Assembly (NCBI RefSeq): GCF_000758665.1
Contig: NZ_CP009285.1
Location: 5,952,001-6,016,000, forward strand
Length of the DNA: 64,000 bases
Reading direction: 5' to 3'
DNA from: Paenibacillus borealis
GTDB lineage: Bacteria > Bacillota > Bacilli > Paenibacillales > Paenibacillaceae
Shown: positions 16,671-25,926 of the stretch, piece after piece
Numbering within the stretch: the stretch's first letter is position 1
How the letters are laid out: the number at the start of each line of letters is the position of its first letter
Translations under genes and position numbers: made by a program
Notes under the pieces: model-generated
Database searches by the model: none
What the model saw: only the letters and a program-made list of their open reading frames with translations
What the model was told of the DNA's origin: nothing

Positions 16671-17192
16671 ATGACTGGAATTCTAGGCGGCAATGCCAAA
16701 GATGAACCGATGCATTATGGAGAGATCTACAATGTATGGCAAGCCTCAATGGTAGCCAAAGGCGCACTATCATGTTATAGGGCCTATATGTATCATGCGG
16801 GTGACCATGATCTCAAAAAAATATTAGGGACTTTAATTGATCAGGCGGAGCTGGAGATCAGTGAGTGCGATTCGCTGCTGGCAGATCAGGGCCTGGCCTC
16901 GGCACCGGTAATGCCGAACCGGCCTGAAGCGAAGCTGGAGGATATTCCTGTAGGTGCAAGATTCACAGATCCGGAGATTGCCGCCAAACTTGCTGCGGAT
17001 ATCGCTACCGGGCTGGTGGCTTGCAGCATGGTAATGGGTCAGTCCATCCGGGAGGATATCGGCGCCTTATTCGCTAAATATCACCTGACCAAAGCGGCAA
17101 TCGGCCTTAAAATTATGCATCTGACCAAGAAAAACGGCTGGCTCATTCCTCCACCGCTTCAGGTAAAAAGACCGGAGACGGTTAAGGCATAG
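16671..17192 (+). CDS. DUF3231 family protein
   Basis: A 173-residue helical protein of the DUF3231 group common in Bacillales, whose members have ferritin-like helical bundles; the function is not established and some are linked to sporulation. Recognisable parts are HYGEIYNVWQASMVAKGALS near the N-terminus and the helical segment with ARFTDPEIAAKLAADIATG. AAAGGAG precedes the ATG. It is followed by a strong terminator and is probably monocistronic, or read through from the kinase gene 83 bases upstream. Confidence 0.8.
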   Translation: MTGILGGNAKDEPMHYGEIYNVWQASMVAKGALSCYRAYMYHAGDHDLKKILGTLIDQAELEISECDSLLADQGLASAPVMPNRPEAKLEDIPVGARFTDPEIAAKLAADIATGLVACSMVMGQSIREDIGALFAKYHLTKAAIGLKIMHLTKKNGWLIPPPLQVKRPETVKA

Positions 17193-17226
17193 CTTAAGCT
17201 TAGCAGAAGGGAAATTGTTTAAGACG

Positions 17227-17257
17227 AAGGCCCGCGTTTCCGCGGGCCTTCTTTTTT
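17227..17257 (+). terminator. Strong intrinsic terminator after DUF3231 gene
   Basis: AAGGCCCGCG-TTTC-CGCGGGCCTT (17227-17250), a perfect 10-bp GC-rich stem with tetraloop, followed by CTTTTTT. Confidence 0.95.
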
Positions 17258-17314
17258 GGTTGTCCTACAATCCCCTTTTTCAGAATACGCTTAAATATGA
17301 AGGGGGAGGATAAT

Positions 17315-17944
17315 ATTAACGTATTTATAGGTTATATCTTTCTCGGGCTTTCTCTCTCCGCACCGATTGGTCCCATTAATGCCGCACAGCTGGACAAGGG
17401 GCTCCGCGGAGGGTTCCTGCACGCCTGGTCCGTCGGACTTGGTGCCGTCAGCGCCGATATTATTTACATGCTGCTTGTCTATTTCGGCATGATTCATTTG
17501 TTGGATGCACCGTTTGTCAAAGCTTTTTTGTGGCTGTTCGGGTTCTTTGTCCTCGTCTATACAGGTGTGGAGAGCATCCTAAATTCCGGGGAAATTTCAG
17601 CAACAGAACTTAGAGGAAATGATGCCTCTCTGTTTAAATCCTTTTTGTCCGGGTTCATGATGTCACTGTTCAATCCCCTGTCCATCTTGTTCTGGCTGGG
17701 CATTTATGGTTCGATATTGGCCAAAGCGGCAAGCCAGTATCCAATGCACCAGTTATTGCTGTACAGCGGAGCCATCATCCTGGGAATTCTGCTCTGGGAT
17801 GTAACTATGGCAGCCGCCTCCAGCATCTTCCGCCAATTTATGACGGTCCGGGTATTACAAGTGATCTCTGTATTGTCCGGTCTGTCGCTGGTCGGATTCG
17901 GCTTCTATTTCGGTGTACAGGCTGTGCAGCTGCTCTTTCTTTAA
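17315..17944 (+). CDS. LysE/RhtB family exporter, probable ATT start
   Basis: A 209-residue membrane exporter of the LysE superfamily, moving amino acids or related small molecules outward. It has about six membrane segments and the family signature LGLSLSAPIGPINAAQL near the N-terminus. The only in-frame ATG (17297) has no ribosome site and would place GGGGGAGG (17302-17309) inside the gene. Initiation at ATT (17315), 5 bases after that site, gives an N-terminus NVFIGYIFLGLS that matches the family; this start is inferred. The gene is convergent with the amino acid permease and their ends overlap by 4 bases. Confidence 0.85.
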   Translation: MNVFIGYIFLGLSLSAPIGPINAAQLDKGLRGGFLHAWSVGLGAVSADIIYMLLVYFGMIHLLDAPFVKAFLWLFGFFVLVYTGVESILNSGEISATELRGNDASLFKSFLSGFMMSLFNPLSILFWLGIYGSILAKAASQYPMHQLLLYSGAIILGILLWDVTMAAASSIFRQFMTVRVLQVISVLSGLSLVGFGFYFGVQAVQLLFL

Positions 17945-19377
17945 AGCTTGCTCCTCCGCATCCGGATGCCCTTAATCCGGAACCCGGGGCCGCCAGCCAG
18001 AGAGTGGTGATCATTCGTTTGTCCGTCCAGTGAGCACTCCTTAACGGAGTTGCCTGTCTTATTACGGAAATGTTGAAAGATCCAGTCACTTAAGGCAATT
18101 AGCGAAACAATCAGCAGACTGATATAGAAGCCGGGACGGCTGAGCCGGTGAAACAGTGTGCCCGTTACAGCTGCCCCAATCAGTATTAAGCCCGTCCAGC
18201 GTTTCACACCGCTTAGCTTGGCCGGCTTCAGCAGTCTGCCGGAGGAGAGCAGAATAAAGGACCAGTTATACAGGATCATCAGTCCCGCAGCCGTAGTGAT
18301 GTATTCATATACTTTGCCCGGCAGCCACAGTGACATCATAATAGCACCGGATAATCCGGCAGCAATCAGGCACAAGGCGTTGAACGGATATTTCTTCTTC
18401 CATTTCTTCGAGAATAGCCGGGGGGCATCGCCTTCCTGGGCCAAGGTCATCATCATGGAGGTAATGGCATACAGTGATGCAGTCATCGTAGAGAAGCCGG
18501 CTATAATCAATACTCCGTTGAACAAATGAGGCACGAAAGCCAGCTGGTCGCTGCGGAGTGCCAGCACAAACGGACTTTCCTTCGGATTAAACGCCCCTGC
18601 AGGAACCATGATCACAGCAAGACCGATCGACAGGACATACACCACAGCCAGTGCCAGCAGCATGACTTTTCCTGCTTTGGGTGCATCTTCAGGTTTCTGT
18701 AGCCTGAACGCCATAATGCCGAGCACCTCAATGCCGCCATAAGCATAGAAAGCAAAAATAAAAGCTGACCATAATCCGGTCATTCCGGAGGGAAACAGTG
18801 CCGGATAATCCAGCGGAACCTTCGGGGTGTATTTGCTGCCGCCGATCCAGCCGGCCAGAAGAGCAGCCGCAAGCAGCAGAAACATCACAATGGCCGCTAC
18901 TTTAATGATAGCCAGCACATTTTCAACCCGGTCGAATCCTTTATTGCCAAAGAAGACAATGCATAAGCTCAAGACGGCAAACCCTGCTGCAAACATCCAC
19001 ATTGGCACAGCCGGGAACCAGAATCTTGAGAAAATAGACAAGGCGGTGAGCTGGCTGCCCATAATGAGCAGCTCTGAGAACCAGTACACCCAACCGCTCC
19101 CGAATCCGGCCCAGCTGCCGAATGCCTGTTTGGCATAGGAACGGAAAGAGCCCTGTTCAGGATGTTCTGCTGTCATTCGCGCTAATGCGTCAAATACAAC
19201 ATAGGTGCCTACAGCCGCTAAAATATAAGCCAACAGCACCGCGGGCCCGCCGATGGAGATTGCCAGGCCTGACCCGAGGAAATATCCGGTCCCTATGGTT
19301 CCTGCAACCCCCAATAAGCTCAACTGCCACCATTTCAGCTTCTTGTCTTCCTCCGCCTTACTTGAAGTCTGGTTCAT
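17941..19377 (-). CDS. APC-family amino acid permease
   Basis: A 478-residue permease with about 12 membrane segments of the amino acid-polyamine-organocation superfamily. The first membrane segment carries the substrate-binding GVAGTIGTGYFLGSGLAISI motif, and the sixth includes FYAYGGIEVLGIMA. The start at 19377 (MNQTSS) is preferred over an ATG 15 bases upstream because AGGACGGA lies at a usable distance only before the inner one. It probably imports amino acids with protons. It follows the GH43 gene by 78 bases on the same strand but is functionally unrelated to it. Confidence 0.88.
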   Translation of the reverse strand: MNQTSSKAEEDKKLKWWQLSLLGVAGTIGTGYFLGSGLAISIGGPAVLLAYILAAVGTYVVFDALARMTAEHPEQGSFRSYAKQAFGSWAGFGSGWVYWFSELLIMGSQLTALSIFSRFWFPAVPMWMFAAGFAVLSLCIVFFGNKGFDRVENVLAIIKVAAIVMFLLLAAALLAGWIGGSKYTPKVPLDYPALFPSGMTGLWSAFIFAFYAYGGIEVLGIMAFRLQKPEDAPKAGKVMLLALAVVYVLSIGLAVIMVPAGAFNPKESPFVLALRSDQLAFVPHLFNGVLIIAGFSTMTASLYAITSMMMTLAQEGDAPRLFSKKWKKKYPFNALCLIAAGLSGAIMMSLWLPGKVYEYITTAAGLMILYNWSFILLSSGRLLKPAKLSGVKRWTGLILIGAAVTGTLFHRLSRPGFYISLLIVSLIALSDWIFQHFRNKTGNSVKECSLDGQTNDHHSLAGGPGFRIKGIRMRRSKL

Positions 19378-19454
19378 TCTTTCCGTCCTCATCACTTCAG
19401 AATTTGAGATTTCTCTCCAATTCTAGAATTCCCTTTACCTCCATATTCATGAAT

Positions 19455-20399
19455 TTATATTGTATCCGGCACTGGTAATCCGAATACCGGCAGTCCGTCT
19501 TCTCCCCAGGCCAAAGGCTGGACACGGGTATGTCGGTTAGGGTCATTCAAGGGATCTCCCTCTATGTCCTTATAATTTCTGGCGTGATAGACGAGCAGAT
19601 CCTCAGTTCCATCAGCTGTCACTGTAAAGCTGTTATGTCCAGGACCGTACTGGCCGTTCTCCTCGCTTGTCGTAAACACTGGAACCGGGGATTTCGTCCA
19701 CGAGCCGGAGTCCAGCAGATCGCTGTCATCCGGCGCGGTTAGCAGCCCCATGCAGTAATGGTGGTCGGTGGCGCTGGCAGAATACGTCAGGATCATCTTG
19801 CCGTTCTTTTGTAATACAGCAGGCCCTTCATTTACACGGTATCCGACCGTTTCCCAGTCATATTCCGGCCGGGTCAGCAGGACTTGCTCACCTTCCAGAG
19901 TCCATGGATTAGCCATCTTCGAGATAAACAGGCTGGAGTTCCCCTGAACTGAAGGGTCCTCCTGCGCCCATACCAGGTACTGCGATCCCCTATGTTCAAA
20001 GGTAGTGGCGTCCAGCGAGAACGTATCCCAAGCGGTATAGATTCTCCCCTTCTCCTCCCAGCTTCCTTCCAGCGGATTGCCGGAATCATTCTCCAGCACA
20101 TACAGACGCTGCGCAAAAGGAGCATCATCACTCCCGGCGGAGAAATAGATGTACCACTTCCCATTGATGTGATGAATTTCAGGTGCCCAGACATATCCGC
20201 TCATAATACCGGAGATATGCTTCGTCCAGATGACGACAGGCTCGCTGGCTGTAAGTCCGCCGATTGACACGGCTCTGCGGAGCTCAATCCGGTCATATTC
20301 GGGAACCGAAGCGGTGAAGTAATAATAGCCGTCGCTATGCCGGTAAATGCAGGGGTCTGCCCGCTGAAGGACCACTGGGTTTGTGATTGTTTCATTCAT
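19455..20399 (-). CDS. Glycoside hydrolase family 43, arabinofuranosidase-like
   Basis: A 314-residue single-domain GH43 enzyme without signal peptide. The three catalytic acids of the family are seen: Asp in LQRADPCIYRH (about residue 15), Asp in SLDATTFEHRG (about 130) and Glu in VNEGPAVLQKNG (about 190). It resembles intracellular exo-acting arabinofuranosidases that trim arabino-oligosaccharides. It is the last gene of the GH51-GH43-GH43 operon, 32 bases after the previous gene. Confidence 0.9.
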   Translation of the reverse strand: MNETITNPVVLQRADPCIYRHSDGYYYFTASVPEYDRIELRRAVSIGGLTASEPVVIWTKHISGIMSGYVWAPEIHHINGKWYIYFSAGSDDAPFAQRLYVLENDSGNPLEGSWEEKGRIYTAWDTFSLDATTFEHRGSQYLVWAQEDPSVQGNSSLFISKMANPWTLEGEQVLLTRPEYDWETVGYRVNEGPAVLQKNGKMILTYSASATDHHYCMGLLTAPDDSDLLDSGSWTKSPVPVFTTSEENGQYGPGHNSFTVTADGTEDLLVYHARNYKDIEGDPLNDPNRHTRVQPLAWGEDGLPVFGLPVPDTI

Positions 20400-20431
20400 T
20401 ATATAATTCAGCCTCCTGAGTGATTTGCTTG

Positions 20432-22246
20432 TTAGAGCTTCAACTGCTGCATCAGCCCGTCTGCGCCGAACTCCAGCGGATCAATACAGGTTTCACGGTG
20501 AATTCCTTTGTAATCGTTGAACCGGGTTAACGGTGTCACGAACCGGTGATAGGCAATCCAGTATTGCCCGGTATCCGGGTCACGCATGATCGAATGGTGG
20601 GCGGTGCCGAGCATGCTCTTGTCCTTATTCTTGCTGAGAACCGGATAACGGTAGGTCACGGGTCCGTACAGTTGCTCTGCTGTACCATAGTTGACATGGT
20701 AATCTTCGCTGCCCGTATCGTCACAGGACCAGGTAAAGTGATACAGTCCGTCCCGCTTAAGTACGGTAACTGCTTCCCGGAAGTCGTATAATCCATCCAG
20801 ATTTCTCATCGTGTCTTCATTGACCGTTACCATATCCGCACCGAGCTCCACGATCGCCGGATGACTGTTACCAAACAGCAGATAAGCTGTACCGTCATCC
20901 TCCACGTAGATGGACGGGTCAATGGCCTGTCCTATGACCAGACCAAGACGTTGGATCTGTTCCATGGTAATTAGCGGCTCCGGCTGCGCGCGGAACGGGC
21001 CCACAGGAGTGTCGGCGACCGCAACGCCGATGGCACTTTCCCCATCCGGCTTTTTGCCGCAGAAATAATAGAAATAACGGCCTTCCTTGCTGGCGATGGC
21101 CGGAGCCCAGGCACTGCCGACAGCCCAGGGTACATCCTCCGCCGCAAGATCGAGAATAACGCCTTCATCCTGCCACAGCTTGAGATCCGCTGATGAGAAT
21201 ACATGGAACTGTGTTCCCGACCAGCCTGTGAAGCCATCTGTTGTAGGGTACAGATAGTAGCGGCCGCCGAACTTCGCCAGATCCGGGTCAGCGAATTGTC
21301 CCGGCAGCACCTGATGCCCGTCTCCGAAGGCTGCCAGCAGCAGGCTGCATTCTCCGGCGGTAATCGGAAGGACTCCGCCGTGGCGCTTTTTGCTTACGCC
21401 AAGGTCGAACTCCCCGTCTGCAAGCACGCGGAAATCGCCGTTCTTAAGATCTGTCGTCAGCAGGGGAAGATACCCCTTCCCTTCCGCATAACGGTCCACA
21501 ATCAGGCACCATTCCCCGCGGTCGTTCAGCTTATAAATCTCCGGACCTTCCACGCCCATGATGGCCTCCAGAACCGGTGCATCCACAAAGCTGAAGGCGT
21601 CTTTATCCAGCGACGCACCTTGCTCCACCCGGATATTCTTGGTCGTCTCATCCTTGGAGAAGCGGTAGTACATTCCGCCATCTGCGATAATCGTCGTATC
21701 AATAATATGGTTGTCACGTTCAATGTATTTCTCAGCCGCTGTGAATTCCCGGAAATCCTTCGTGCGTGCACTGTATATTTTGTGCTTCCGTTCACTCTCA
21801 TGCGGCTCCTGGGTAGCAGAAGCCCAGAATACGAGAAATTCATCTGCGGCCTCATCGTAAATAGCTTCAGGAGCCCAGACACATCCGGCACCTTCCACGC
21901 CAACCGTGACTGCCCATGGCTGTGACCAGTTCACCAGATCGGCGGATTCCCAGACGATAATATCACGGCTTCCGGCCTCCACCGCCGCACTCCAGCCCTT
22001 GCCGCTGGCAATGCGCAGATCGGTGGCGATCAGATAGAATTTACTTTCCTTCGGCGAACGGACGATAAAGGGATCTCTGGCTCCCTTCTCACCGAGCTCC
22101 GAGCGCAGAACAGGTTGACCCGCGTTCAGGTCCTTAAAGTGCAGGCCGTCCTCACTGTAGGAGAAATAGACCTGTTCGCCATCCGGCTGCTCTCCGATGA
22201 AATGAACTAAGAGATAACCGGTGTATGCGGGTATGGATTGAGACAA
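20432..22246 (-). CDS. Tandem GH43 domain protein
   Basis: A 604-residue cytoplasmic protein made of two GH43-like propellers. The N-terminal half (about 1-295) has the GARDPFIVRSPKESKFYLIA segment. The C-terminal half (about 310-604) has an intact-looking set of acids: GQFADPDLAKFGGRYY, AIDPSIYVEDDG and the Glu in YDFREAVTVLKRDG. Start is TTG with AAGGAGGG upstream. Two-domain GH43 proteins occur in arabinan and arabinoxylan clusters; the first half may be the less active or the substrate-positioning one, which I cannot judge. It lies 28 bases after the GH51 gene. Confidence 0.87.
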   Translation of the reverse strand: MSQSIPAYTGYLLVHFIGEQPDGEQVYFSYSEDGLHFKDLNAGQPVLRSELGEKGARDPFIVRSPKESKFYLIATDLRIASGKGWSAAVEAGSRDIIVWESADLVNWSQPWAVTVGVEGAGCVWAPEAIYDEAADEFLVFWASATQEPHESERKHKIYSARTKDFREFTAAEKYIERDNHIIDTTIIADGGMYYRFSKDETTKNIRVEQGASLDKDAFSFVDAPVLEAIMGVEGPEIYKLNDRGEWCLIVDRYAEGKGYLPLLTTDLKNGDFRVLADGEFDLGVSKKRHGGVLPITAGECSLLLAAFGDGHQVLPGQFADPDLAKFGGRYYLYPTTDGFTGWSGTQFHVFSSADLKLWQDEGVILDLAAEDVPWAVGSAWAPAIASKEGRYFYYFCGKKPDGESAIGVAVADTPVGPFRAQPEPLITMEQIQRLGLVIGQAIDPSIYVEDDGTAYLLFGNSHPAIVELGADMVTVNEDTMRNLDGLYDFREAVTVLKRDGLYHFTWSCDDTGSEDYHVNYGTAEQLYGPVTYRYPVLSKNKDKSMLGTAHHSIMRDPDTGQYWIAYHRFVTPLTRFNDYKGIHRETCIDPLEFGADGLMQQLKL

Positions 22247-22273
22247 GATAAGCCCTCCTTAGGGATTTCAGAT

Positions 22274-24664
22274 TTATGAATGTTGTCGCTTTATTCTGAG
22301 CAATGTAACGGATTGGCCCGGGAAGTCATAATCGAAGCCGGTTCCTTCGAAGGCTATAGCCCGGGTAGAAGGGCTGACCTTCAGCGGATCAGCGAAGCTG
22401 TTCTCAGCATCCAGCGCTACTCCCGACAGTTCATGTACTTCTGCTGTATATGAAGCGGCCTTCAGCTCCTTCAGCTCAACCCGGACGGACAATGGGGTAT
22501 CCAGCACATTCACCGCTTTGACGATTACATCTCCTGAAAGGTCTTCCACGCTTGCCGTATAGTACAGCGGCTGAATCTCAGGTAAGCGGTCTTCCGCCCG
22601 GTTAATCTCAATGCCATTGATTGCTGCCGTAATCAGGCGTCCTGAAACATGCAGCTCCAGTTCATAATCCGTGTCATTCTCCACCGTGAACAGGCTCTGG
22701 GTCAGACATGAACCCCGGCCGCCGGAGACCGCGCTCAGTATACTGTCCTGATTCTGCCAGCCGCCGAGCTCCCAGTTCAGCCGGTTCATTCCGTCCTGCA
22801 TGCCGAAATAGATCAGGAATCCGCGCACGCCTCCATTTTTGCTGGCGGTCAGTTTGAGCGTGTAGTCACTCCAGTCCGTGTCATCCAGAGGGAAGGAGCG
22901 GAGTCCCTCCTCCTTACTCGCAGCCGCTTCCGTATCGTCCAGTTCAACAATCTCTTCTATTACTCTTCGCTCGCCTGTAAGGTTATTCGTCAGAGTAATG
23001 TTCCGGTAAGTAACAGCAGACTTCTCGGCAGCCAGCACAATACTTCCCTTGACTGGTTGCTGAAGCGCTTCGGGCTGCCCGGGCAGATGCTCGGCCTCAA
23101 TATGCAGCAGCCGGTCTCCCTGATGATTCATGAACAGCTTCTGGACGTAGTAGTTCGGTGTGCCGAAGACCTGGTGGTTATCGAACCAGATCATATCCGG
23201 CTTCCAGTTCACATAGTCTACATTACACAGCATCGGCGCGTAACAGGCCAGACCGACTGCATGGGCATTCTGCTCCAGCCGGGTCATGAATGCAGCCTCT
23301 ACCAGTGCATTATAGTAGGTATTGCCCCAGGAAGCGTATTCACCAAGAAACACCTTAGGTTCGTCTGCCTTGAACAGGTCGTACCGGTCCATATTTGCAA
23401 GGAACCATTCCGGCGACTGGTAATAATGCTCGTCCACCAGATCCGAACCGTGCTCTCGTGCCGAAGCCCAGCCCCGTTCATATTCGCCGCCTGCCGCGAA
23501 CGGCCCGCTGCTGTTAATCACCTGCATATCCGGATAACGTTCCTTGATCGCTTTATGGAAATACGGGTAGCGCTCGAAGAACGGCTCCCCGACCTCTTCG
23601 TTGCCGATCGCAATATAATCCAGCCCGAAGGGCTCGGGATGGCCAAGCGAGCTGCGTACCGCTCCCCATTCGGTAGAAGCGTCTCCTCTGGCGAATTCGA
23701 TCACATCCAGCGCATCCTGAATCCAGGGTCCCAGCTCGTCAAGGGGAACTATGCGCCCATGATGGGGGTCGTAGCCGCCGGGCAATACGGGAATGGCTTT
23801 GGCCCCGATATCCTCGCAGAACTGGAAGTATTCGTAATAGCCAAGGCCCAGTGTCTGGTTATAGCCCCAGTTATTGCGCCGCGGCGGCCGCGAGGTTACG
23901 TCTCCGATTGTTTTCTTCCAGCGGTACATCGAATTCCGGTCATCCGGGTTCAGCGAGCCGTCATGCACGAGACAGCCGCCGGGAAACCGCATGAATTTGG
24001 GCTTCATATCCGCCAGCAGCACCGCAATATCCTCCCGCAATCCATTGCGGCGGCCAAGATAGGTCTTCTCAGGGAAGAGCGACACCATATCGAGTTCCAG
24101 TCTGCCTGCTCCCCCGGTCAGAATCACCAGCCTGCAGGAGTTATCGGTGGAAGCTGCGGTAAGAACCGCTTCATATTTCTGCCACCCGGCAGAATCTACA
24201 GTGATAACTGCCGATGCAGTCACCGCTCCCCCGCTATCCTCAATAAGAACCTGCACAGGTGTGCCGAAGCTCCCGCTGCGCCGCATATATACAGAGAAGA
24301 GATAATTCTCGCCTGCCTTGACCGGAATGCCTGTATTGAAGCCCGCATTAGACAGCCCTACTCCGGTGCCCGGCTCCAGAATTTCGATTACCGCATAGTG
24401 GGGATTCTCCGGATGAAATGGAGATTCGTCCTCCACACTTAAGCTGGCCCGGCCGCCCCCGCGTTCAACCTTCTCCCAGGCCGTCAGCGGATGGTAATCA
24501 TGACGGTCAACCGGGTCAAATTCAAACGAACGGTTCTGCACCAGTTCGGCGTACAGCCCCCCGTCTGCCGCATGATTCAAATCCTCGAAGAAAATACCGA
24601 ATAAATCCCCAAGCTCAGCCCCTGTCTGTTGCGTATACACATTCAGTTTCGGTTTCGTGTCCAT
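22274..24664 (-). CDS. Alpha-L-arabinofuranosidase, GH51
   Basis: A 796-residue retaining arabinofuranosidase releasing terminal alpha-L-arabinose. The N-terminal DLFGIFFEDLNHAADGG is characteristic, residues about 65-215 look like a CBM4/9-type sugar-binding domain inserted before the barrel, and the barrel carries the acid/base Glu356 in IAIGNEEVG and the nucleophile Glu442 in VFLGEYASWG. A C-terminal beta domain (alpha-L-AF_C) follows. No signal peptide, so it acts on imported arabino-oligosaccharides. It is first in the operon, with a consensus promoter and a palindrome upstream. No arabinan transporter is in this operon; the importer at 299-3527 could serve it. Confidence 0.94.
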   Translation of the reverse strand: MDTKPKLNVYTQQTGAELGDLFGIFFEDLNHAADGGLYAELVQNRSFEFDPVDRHDYHPLTAWEKVERGGGRASLSVEDESPFHPENPHYAVIEILEPGTGVGLSNAGFNTGIPVKAGENYLFSVYMRRSGSFGTPVQVLIEDSGGAVTASAVITVDSAGWQKYEAVLTAASTDNSCRLVILTGGAGRLELDMVSLFPEKTYLGRRNGLREDIAVLLADMKPKFMRFPGGCLVHDGSLNPDDRNSMYRWKKTIGDVTSRPPRRNNWGYNQTLGLGYYEYFQFCEDIGAKAIPVLPGGYDPHHGRIVPLDELGPWIQDALDVIEFARGDASTEWGAVRSSLGHPEPFGLDYIAIGNEEVGEPFFERYPYFHKAIKERYPDMQVINSSGPFAAGGEYERGWASAREHGSDLVDEHYYQSPEWFLANMDRYDLFKADEPKVFLGEYASWGNTYYNALVEAAFMTRLEQNAHAVGLACYAPMLCNVDYVNWKPDMIWFDNHQVFGTPNYYVQKLFMNHQGDRLLHIEAEHLPGQPEALQQPVKGSIVLAAEKSAVTYRNITLTNNLTGERRVIEEIVELDDTEAAASKEEGLRSFPLDDTDWSDYTLKLTASKNGGVRGFLIYFGMQDGMNRLNWELGGWQNQDSILSAVSGGRGSCLTQSLFTVENDTDYELELHVSGRLITAAINGIEINRAEDRLPEIQPLYYTASVEDLSGDVIVKAVNVLDTPLSVRVELKELKAASYTAEVHELSGVALDAENSFADPLKVSPSTRAIAFEGTGFDYDFPGQSVTLLRIKRQHS

Positions 24665-24692
24665 GGATGGATTCCTTTCAACAAACTAATTT

Positions 24693-24712
24693 AGTTAATA
24701 TTTATATTAACT
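24693..24712. promoter_or_regulatory. Palindromic operator candidate of the arabinan operon
   Basis: AGTTAATA-TTTA-TATTAACT, a perfect 8-bp inverted repeat located about 15-35 bases downstream of the expected transcription start of the GH51 operon. This position suits a repressor. It is not a clear AraR or XylR consensus, so the binding protein is unknown. Confidence 0.6.
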
Positions 24713-24731
24713 TTTTCATAATTATATTAAT

Positions 24732-24761
24732 ATTATAGTTACTAGAGAGTTATGCAGTCAA
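24732..24761 (-). promoter_or_regulatory. SigA promoter of the arabinan operon
   Basis: On the minus strand TTGACT (24761-24756) and TATAAT (24737-24732) are 18 bases apart, with a perfect -10 and near-perfect -35, about 70 bases before the GH51 start codon. The region is AT-rich, as expected for a strong promoter. Confidence 0.8.
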
Positions 24762-24860
24762 TGCTCTATTCCTTGAGAACATGAATGAAAGAGACTAGTA
24801 ATAATTTCAGAATCCTCAATTTAATTAATATATAAATTACGGTTACTTCAGCGGTCGAAA

Positions 24861-24897
24861 AAACGCCTTCCCATTCATATTGAACGGGAAGGCGTTT
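24861..24897. terminator. Bidirectional-type terminator hairpin
   Basis: AAACGCCTTCCC (24861-24872) and GGGAAGGCGTTT (24886-24897) form a perfect 12-bp stem with A-run before and T-run after. No gene ends here on the plus strand now; it may be a leftover of a gene lost at the edge of the AT-rich islet. Confidence 0.75.
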
Positions 24898-24944
24898 GTA
24901 TTCTCTGTACGGCTCGCTCAAGAAACCGGACATCATCGTCATTT

Positions 24945-24980
24945 AAAAACAAGCCTCCCATTAATGAGCGGCTTGTTTTT
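24945..24980. terminator. Second terminator-type hairpin
   Basis: AAAAACAAGCC (24945-24955) and GGCTTGTTTTT (24970-24980) form a perfect 11-bp stem ending in a T-run, 48 bases after the preceding hairpin. Two stacked terminators without adjacent gene ends suggest deletion of the genes they served. Confidence 0.7.
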
Positions 24981-25065
24981 ATACAACATATGGAACTGGT
25001 CATTCTGCCCGTGCCGCGGGTCCCAGCCGGCTTCGTCCAGTGGCAACCAGTGCACGGAACTGTAG

Positions 25066-25854
25066 CAACTTCACAATGTCGTCAGCTGGTCCATCAACCT
25101 GGTATCTTTCGTAATCATCACCCCGTTAGAATTAGCAAAAGAGTCAGTAAGTAATTATATTGAAGCAGTTCAATCTGGTGATGTAAGAGAGGCAGTAAAA
25201 TGGGTTATTGATACCAGATTCGCTTCAGAGGAAGATCAACTTAAACAATACAAGGATTCTTTGACTACCGACCCTTTTTCAACTGCAAGTATTGAGAGTG
25301 TTGTGGCTGAATCCGAGAGCAAATTTATAGCCACACTCGATTTAACACGTAAAGAAAATGGGGAAACCACTAAGATCTCTCTTCCTATTATTGAGAAAGA
25401 TGGAACTTGGAAATTATTCTTAAATGGGCAAGAAACAATGAGTACCGCTGCACAAAAAATATCAGATTTACAAAACAAAAATAAAAGCATCATCGCTCCT
25501 CTAGCTTCAACTTTATTAGGAAGTTACGATGACACAATAGTTGGAACAGGAAATTCATTTTATAGCAATCAATTTAATATGACTCAAACATCATTAGGTA
25601 TTACTGGGTGGCAACAGGTTCCAGGGGTATCTGTAGACAGTACAATGAGATATAGTGTTGTGTATAAAGGTTTTTTTAGCGATGATACAATCGGAGAGAT
25701 ATTCCATACAGGGTTTAATGGTTGGAATGGTGCTGCCTTTTATGAAACAATATCTGTAGGAGCATTAAATGCTCCACAAGGTGTGTATCTAAAGATATCA
25801 AATCCGAGTGCAGCCCATGCAGTACGAGTAAGAGGTCATATCTATGGCAACTGA
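25066..25854 (+). pseudogene. 5'-truncated gene for a probably secreted NTF2-like protein
   Basis: The frame is open from just after a stop at 25063 but has no ATG, GTG or ribosome site until TTG at 25261, which lies in the middle of coherent coding sequence. From about 25120 the translation reads TPLELAKESVSNYIEAVQSG and continues as a helix plus sheet domain like the NTF2-like DUF4878 group; the C-terminal 130 residues are rich in beta-type sequence and Ser/Thr/Asn. The signal peptide or lipobox end is missing, so the gene appears to have lost its 5' part. The preceding bases (about 24990-25115) are GC-rich and unlike the gene, indicating a junction. Base composition is far more AT-rich than the host genes. 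Confidence 0.6.
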
Positions 25855-25872
25855 TAACTAAACTACTAATCC

Positions 25873-25910
25873 GAGATCAGGAGAATTTTTTTTGATCATC
25901 TCCTGATCTC
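25873..25910. repeat. 12-bp perfect inverted repeat
   Basis: GAGATCAGGAGA (25873-25884) and TCTCCTGATCTC (25899-25910) with an A/T-rich loop, right after the truncated gene. The T-run is in the loop and an A-run follows the stem, so it is not a standard terminator in either direction. Confidence 0.7.
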
Positions 25911-25926
25911 AAAAAAGAGGGAAGAT

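Noticed and set aside
23057..24442. Long plus-strand open frame (461 codons) opposite the GH51 gene
   Set aside because: Exact antisense of a clear GH51 enzyme with catalytic residues; no ribosome site; composition is a by-product of codon bias.
24985..25135. Minus-strand tail reading GVMITKDTRLMDQLTTL before a stop, as a gene fragment at the islet border
   Set aside because: Too short to assign and no upstream part is present; possibly a remnant but not supportable.
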